Made by a program: the position numbers and the translations under genes | Assembly: GCF_914767665.1 (NCBI RefSeq) | Contig: NC_059503.1 | Span: forward strand, 35,898,001 to 35,962,000 | Source: Harmonia axyridis | Taxonomy: Eukaryota; Arthropoda; Insecta; Coleoptera; Coccinellidae | Reading direction: 5' to 3' | DNA: 64,000 bases | Shown here: positions 58,213-64,000 of the stretch, piece by piece | Position numbering within the stretch: position 1 is the first letter of the stretch | Layout of the letters: every line of letters starts with the position of its first letter | Notes under the pieces: model-generated | The model's input: the letters and a program-made list of their open reading frames with translations, nothing else | Told to the model about the DNA's origin: nothing | Databases searched by the model: none

Positions 58213-60466
58213 GGTAACAGATAGGTAATGGCCGTTTTGCAAAAGGCACTACTTATTTGAAAAAAAAATTCAATTATCTTCGAATAAGACTGTAAATTTT
58301 ATAAATACTTTAATACCTTAATATTACTTAAGGAAGGGATAGTAAATATTTATTGTAAATTCAAAGTATTATTTTTTTTGTATATTTTAAATTATTCAAC
58401 AGAAGAATGTTGTTCACCATAGAACATCACCTTGTATATAATAATAATGATACAAAAACGAAAAAAATTTGTAGTTGGTATGCAATATTTATTTAGAGTA
58501 TAAACGACAATATTAATTGTATATGTAATACATGAGATGCCATATTGGACTAGAAATAAAAATCGAAACATGCTGAAAGTTTTAACAGTAGATTTTTTCT
58601 AGATCGCTACTGTATTAAATTGTTATTTAATGTATAAGGAGAGGAAAAGTTGTTTTTTCTACTGATGAGTATCTCGAGTCCGCTTGTGCTCATTTTCAAT
58701 TACCAAAATATGATTTTCGATTGATGCGATGTTGTGACACGTTGAATTTCTTCGCTGAATTAAATGTACCTGTTGTCAATTCTATTCAGTAATTAGACAT
58801 AAATTAAATTTCAATTTTTTTATTGATGAAAGGGGGATATATAAAACACCATTCTGCCTTATTTTCTCTTCTCTAATCGATGGTTAGGTTAGGTTTTGAT
58901 AAAATGTTCTTTTCAATTAGGTTGCAAAATTATCAACAGCATTGTTTCTATGTATAACAAAAATAAACCCACCCCCTATGTGAAATATCACATACTATTT
59001 GAACAATGACTAGTACTTCTGTCAATGAAAATTGTTACTATATTTTTTTTTCACAGCTTCTTGGAATTGAGGTTAGTCCATAAAGCCCACAATCTTCAAA
59101 CTGTGATAACATTTGCGTCAATGAATCGTCTTGTGATAAGAATTTCAAAACCTCATTTCAACCATTTTTGCAAGTAGTTTTCATTGTCACATCACAACTC
59201 ATATTTTTTAGATTTGGATTATTTTTTCTGATAAGTATATTGACCTTGATTTCATATGACCATAAAGGATATTGGATGCAAGTTTCGGCTATCAAACAAA
59301 AAATATTTTCGAGGAAAAGTTGTTGACTTTGGATATTTTGTTACGATAATTTTTCAACTCTTCCAAAAATTCATATCACCTGAATGATTAAAAATGACTT
59401 TCTTAACATTGACAGATGAACTAACATTTAAACAATGGAATATTCAATGCATACACTTCTTGTTGTGTCTATTGAATGACTTGAGAAATAAACGCGAGAT
59501 TCTTGCTCAAAATGGCTGCCATCGTTGATAGATTGTTTTATAGATGCACGATTAAGGAAACTGTTAACATGTAACAAGTTTTTTCCATTTATCTCCATTG
59601 GTTTCGGTTTAATATAGAATATTTTTGATTTCTCTTGTCTTGAAGCACATTCTCTAGAATACCAGATTATCTGAAGATAATCAAAAAGAAGTATAAAAGT
59701 ATGAGGATAATCAATGTGATTATTTTCTCCGATACTGGTATCTTGAAAATTCAATCCGTTCTGTGTCATTTTTAAATTTTAGGCTGTGACATAAAAGTTA
59801 TGTATTGTTGAATTTCGTAGATTTTTTAAGGAAGAGAATCTGTGTTTATGTAGCTATTTATTCCAAATGTCATTTGGCATTGCCATAATGTATACTTCTT
59901 TTAACAAATCTATATCTTGGAGTTTAACTCTAGAAAATTGTCTTGTATTTCCAATATATTCTCATTAAAGTTGATTTGAAATTTTTAATTATAACATCTT
60001 TACCGACATTAAACTAGGACACTAGTAGTTAGTTCCAAGATTTTTGAAGGCTGAAAAAGTAGCGTTCTTTATTTAGTTTCTAAATAAAATTTGGGCTTAT
60101 AATGTTCACAGAAAATAAAAATTCCAAGTTTCAAATGGCCCTAAACAATTGAGAGGCAGATCCTTCTCAATTTCAAAAATTTGATTTTCCAAAGAAATAT
60201 CCAAACTTCAGTATATACATGAAAAATATTTAATCCCATTAGTTTTAAGATAGGTATTGTAACTTATAGTGTAGGTTTAATATAGCTTTAGGAATTTTCT
60301 TGTATGAGAGATGATTTGGCCAATTTTATGTTTATGAAGAATGTTTTCATCGAGTTACGGGAATTTGCTCAAAGTATTTATTTTTTTTGTACCATTGTGA
60401 TAAAGATGTGAATTAATGAAGCTTTTTGGATGAAAAAATCTAAATTATTACTATCACATACATATA
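58213..60466. other. boule 3' UTR and flank
   Basis: Non-coding AT-rich sequence after the boule stop. AATAAA at 58555-58560 is the first good polyadenylation signal. Longer 3' UTRs are possible. No repeat found. Confidence 0.45.
58555..58560 (+). terminator. Candidate polyadenylation signal AATAAA of boule
   Basis: Lies about 340 bases after the stop codon at 58212 in an AT-rich context. Confidence 0.4.
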
Positions 60467-61510
60467 TCGGGTGTCCCAAGGTGAGTGGCCTATTAGATTA
60501 TTATGGAAACTATTGATGGTAAAGATTTCAAATTTTGTGGATAGATATTTGGCCAGTTAAGGTACATTTGTAAAATAATTTCACATTTCCAGTGTTGCCG
60601 GATGTACGACAATTTGGCAACAACTTTGTTATTTTGAATGGGACATCCGGTATTTCTATTTTTTTTATGATACTCCATAAAATATTAAATCTATTCACTC
60701 TTACTTTTCCACCCCTATCTTCAACGGTTTTTGAGTTATTAATTATTTTTCGAAATTTTAGATCAAATTGGCGTATTACGAAAATGACTCTAGTTCGCTC
60801 AATATTTGAGATTTAAGTCAGAAATTTTGCAAGTCGTTAGATATTGATCTGATCTGTGTCACTGCTTTTGAATTATGGTTGTCAATAATACAGGACGGAC
60901 CAAAAAAAATCATCATTTGCCAAGTTACAAAATTGTAAAAAAGTCTATTTTTTCAAATTAGACACCTAGTATATTTTTCGATTTTTGGAATCAGTACAAC
61001 ACATTCTACAATTTTTCTATTCACTTACACAGACTTTTTTACTATTTTGTAACTTGGAAAATGATGATTTTTTTTGGTCCGTCCTGTATTATTGACAACC
61101 ATAATTCAAAAGCAGTGACACAGATCAGATCAATATCTAACGACTTGCAAAATTTCTGACTTAAATCTCAAATATTGAGCGAACTAGAGTCATTTTCGTA
61201 ATACGCCAATTTGATCTAAAATTTCGAAAAATAATTAATAACTCAAAAACCGTTGAAGATAGGGGTGGAAAAGTAAGAGTGAATAGATTTAATATTTTAT
61301 GGAGTATCATAAAAAAAATAGAAATACCGGATGTCCCATTCAAAATAACAAAGTTGTTGCCAAATTGTCGTACATCCGGCAACACTGGAAATGTGAAATT
61401 ATTTTACAAATGTACCTTAACTGGCCAAATATCTATCCACAAAATTTGAAATCTTTACCATCAATAGTTTCCATAATAATCTAATAGGCCACTCACCTTG
61501 GGACACCCGA
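60467..61510. mobile_element. Near-perfect 1044-bp palindromic foldback element, TA-flanked
   Basis: Begins TCGGGTGTCCCAAGGTGAGT after TA and ends with the inverted copy before TA. Arms are 480 bases each (60467-60946 and 61031-61510) around an 84-base loop. In the part I compared closely I found two mismatches, and the outer parts translate identically on opposite strands. No coding role; the mirrored short frames are shadows of each other. The near-identity of the arms points to recent insertion or arm conversion. Confidence 0.92.
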
Positions 61511-63780
61511 TATTTGCTATCTTATTTAACTGTAAATATGTTACTAGTTGTTTTTTCTCTCAAGCAATTTGAATTTGGTAAAACGTTTTCAAACAGGAAC
61601 TATTTACATTGAATGACAACTTTCTTCTTTTAAAGAAGAATGTTGCATTTTTCTGCAGCAGTACAATCTCAAATTCTCTATCAATCATTGTATGCCAAAC
61701 TGAAACAAATAACCTGCGCTTCAAACTTTTGCTTTTAATCTATGTTTACATACTGTACATGAATGAATTTGAAATAGTACCTGCAAAAATTGTGTGTAAA
61801 TATTTTGTTGTAAATTGCGATAAAGTATATGATTGTTAAATGTTAAAAACTGGATGATTTTATATTTTTTGTAAGTTGTTAAGTTTTCAAACACTGTATT
61901 TTTGTGTAAGAACTGGCCAATTTCTTTGAGGTTGAAACTAAATTTGCAATTAATCGAATGTATACATATTTTAGAGGAGTAGCCAAAGGAAAAATGGGAA
62001 AATATCTTAATAACTAGATAGATCAAAAGCTAATTTTTATAATCAAATAAATTCCTAAGAACTCATTGGATCAGATTTGAATTTGAAATAGAATTATTTT
62101 CCTATGTATATCCCATAGAGAAAGGGAAAGCTTACAAATACATTTGTCTATTTAAGTTGTGTCTATTTCACAAAAATCTCTAGGGAATCTTATTAACTAT
62201 CTTGTTGAGATATTTTCACATCATTCTTTCATTTGCAGTGTGAACATAAAGAGCAATATAATATTTGATATATACATTACATGTCAATTTTGGTTTGTAT
62301 ATAAAAAAGTATAAAATAGTTCAACATGCTCTAAAAAAGGTTGTGCAAAAAAAACTATAGTGTAGTTGAGACTAAATATTTTGTGCAGAAAGCATTGAAG
62401 TCAATCGAAGGTTATTAAAAACCCAATTAACTCGTTTTAATGATTAAATTGAGCAAAGCCAAATATTTGTGATAGCAAGTGAATTGATATGTTTGAAATT
62501 GAAGCATATTTCAGAAGTGCGTGTTCATGGACTAAAAATATTGTGGAATTCTTGGTTTGTGAATCAACTGCAAAATGGTTAAGCTCAATCTTTGAGGGTG
62601 ATTGGAAATTTGAGAAAAAATTAAGATTAATATATACCTAAATGATAAAAGTAATTCACCTGATGTGGGTTTTACTCTTTTTTTTTTCAAATTTTCTTAT
62701 GTTTTGTAATTTATTCTTGGCTATTCTCGATATTTGTTCCAATGTCAATTTAATGTAGACAAAATTTTCACAAGTGTGAAAAAGAAATACTGCAATATTT
62801 AAGAAAGTATATTAAGAGAAAAGTGAGAATATTTATTATTAAAATTACTATTATATAAGGATATCTATGTACAAACTATCTCAGATAATAAAATATAGTG
62901 AAAAAGCCATTTTCTAGTTATTGCTAATCTCAAAAACTGAAAGGAGGTTGGTATATCTGGGTTTCAATTATTGGCATTCACTTGGCGGTTGAGGCCAATG
63001 AAAAAGTCTCTTGTTAGCTTAAAATATAGATAGATATTAATGTTCTGAGCTCGTTAACTTAGCACTGAAATTACGTAATTTTCGATATTTTTATTTCATA
63101 TATTACTGTAAAATCAACATTTCCAATTAATGGTTATCAAAATATTTTTACGTTTCGAATTTTTAAATTTTGTGTTCGATTTCGAAAAACTGAAATGAAG
63201 AAGTTGATACATCTCGGTATTTTTGGGACAATAGCAAAACCACGATTATTCTGAAGTCATGTTTCGGACATAGTTTTGATTGTGTGGTTTAGATTTAACG
63301 TTTTCGATCATCTTCCATAGCAAATTTTTGTATTTCATCCAAACACGTATAGAGTAATATGGGAAGAAATGAGTATACAGAAATACAAATGTGAGATGAA
63401 TATGACTACTTAAGTAAGTCCTTTTGAGATGTCTGATTTATTGAAATATTTCAATTAATTAATGATAAAAGAGTAATTGATTTTGTGGAACCTGATGTGT
63501 TCCTTCAAGAACATTTCGCTGTAGAGGCCGAGACAAGTTGAAACAAAACACTTGTTAAGTATGCAATAAATTAAAATATACTTATTTACTTGCGTTAGTG
63601 TGATATAAAAGCATTTTTTGGGTTAATTATTTCGACTCGATTTTTCATCATATATACCGGATTGTTATTTATTACCTAAGGCAGCCAAACTCAACATTTT
63701 TTTGTTAGGCCATATAATTGCTACTGTTCATTCTTGCGTGCCGCAGTAAATTTACCTACATACCTACCTTACTTGTAAAA
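61511..63780. other. 3' flank beyond the palindrome, no gene recognised
   Basis: AT-rich; short frames near 61609-62026 carry no domain on either strand. No repeat structure is seen. Confidence 0.4.
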
Positions 63781-63784
63781 CTAG

Positions 63785-64000
63785 CTTTATTCCGCGGCTC
63801 CGCCCGCGCGGTTTTTGTTTATCGCGCATAATCACGACCCTCTTTTATTTATTTATTTTTTTTATTATAAACGGTTTTAAAAATCATGGTACTGGTCAGA
63901 AAAACAAAATTGTGATAAGAAAATTTAGCTAATCACTAAGTTAAATTGTCGTATTTACATAGTAATATGAGAATTCAACTAAATGTATAATCAGCTAAGA
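63785..64000. repeat. Possible RTE-like LINE 3' fragment at the window edge
   Basis: TTCCGCGGCTCCGCCCGCG (63791-63809) followed by an ATTTATTTATTT run is a sequence style common at the tails of RTE-type LINEs in insects, and it is a sudden GC-rich block in AT-rich DNA. Cut off by the window end. Confidence 0.4.

Noticed and set aside
57092..58249. Frames in other registers and on the minus strand of the boule last exon
   Set aside because: Shadows of a GC-richer coding exon that lacks stops in other frames.
60493..61484. Two pairs of identical 61- and 74-codon frames on opposite strands
   Set aside because: Produced by the 1-kb palindrome; no coding signature.
61531..61802. Two TGTAAATA motifs as Pumilio sites in the boule 3' UTR
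   Set aside because: They lie more than 3 kb after the stop, beyond a plausible polyadenylation signal, and such 8-mers are frequent by chance in AT-rich DNA.

Overview
The window is eukaryotic and very probably insect. It is AT-rich, its genes are split by GT-AG introns, and it is full of decayed LINEs, mariner/hAT-type elements and foldback elements. The order is uncertain. The gene set (P5CDH, EXOSC1, FBXO5/Rca1, boule) and the repeat style fit a beetle or related insect, but nothing here decides this. All coding features are eukaryotic; I see no tRNA, rRNA, CRISPR array or prokaryotic operon.

Layout on + unless stated. 396-1613: 3' terminal exon of an unrecognised gene with a PP1-docking-like motif. 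3480-23176: delta-1-pyrroline-5-carboxylate dehydrogenase in 10 coding exons; all phases agree and give 570 aa. Its 12.4-kb first intron carries a 6.2-kb two-gene DNA transposon (4674-10895), a foldback element, a dead LINE and small MITEs. 26531-27780 (-): THAP-domain/coiled-coil protein with a one-base frameshift in exon 1. 29720-30387: exosome cap subunit EXOSC1/Csl4, head-to-head with the THAP gene. 31.0-37.9 kb: a dead LINE broken up by nested insertions (a MITE, a THAP-like fragment, and a mariner-like element that itself carries a hAT-type MITE with a perfect 8-bp target duplication). 39309-42465: the APC/C inhibitor FBXO5/Emi1/Rca1. 45.4-58.2 kb: boule, a germline RNA-binding protein of 721 aa with a leader exon, a short upstream ORF and a long GC-richer last exon. 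58.2-64 kb: 3' flank holding a nearly perfect 1-kb palindrome and, at the edge, a probable RTE-like LINE tail.

The most interesting object is the transposon at 4674-10895. It has matching 14-bp terminal inverted repeats, subterminal repeat arrays, an uninterrupted 679-aa tnp2/CACTA-like transposase, and a second, eight-exon gene encoding a 393-aa DUF4806 protein. Both genes read on the minus strand and both are intact, so the copy looks young. If this pairing recurs in other copies, the DUF4806 protein would be an accessory factor of this transposon family.

Host genes have ordinary roles: proline catabolism in mitochondria, RNA decay, cell-cycle control and germline translation. There is no sign that they act as one pathway. 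Several coding sequences were assembled exon by exon from splice phases. Exon edges are therefore predictions, although summed lengths divide by three in every case except the THAP gene.
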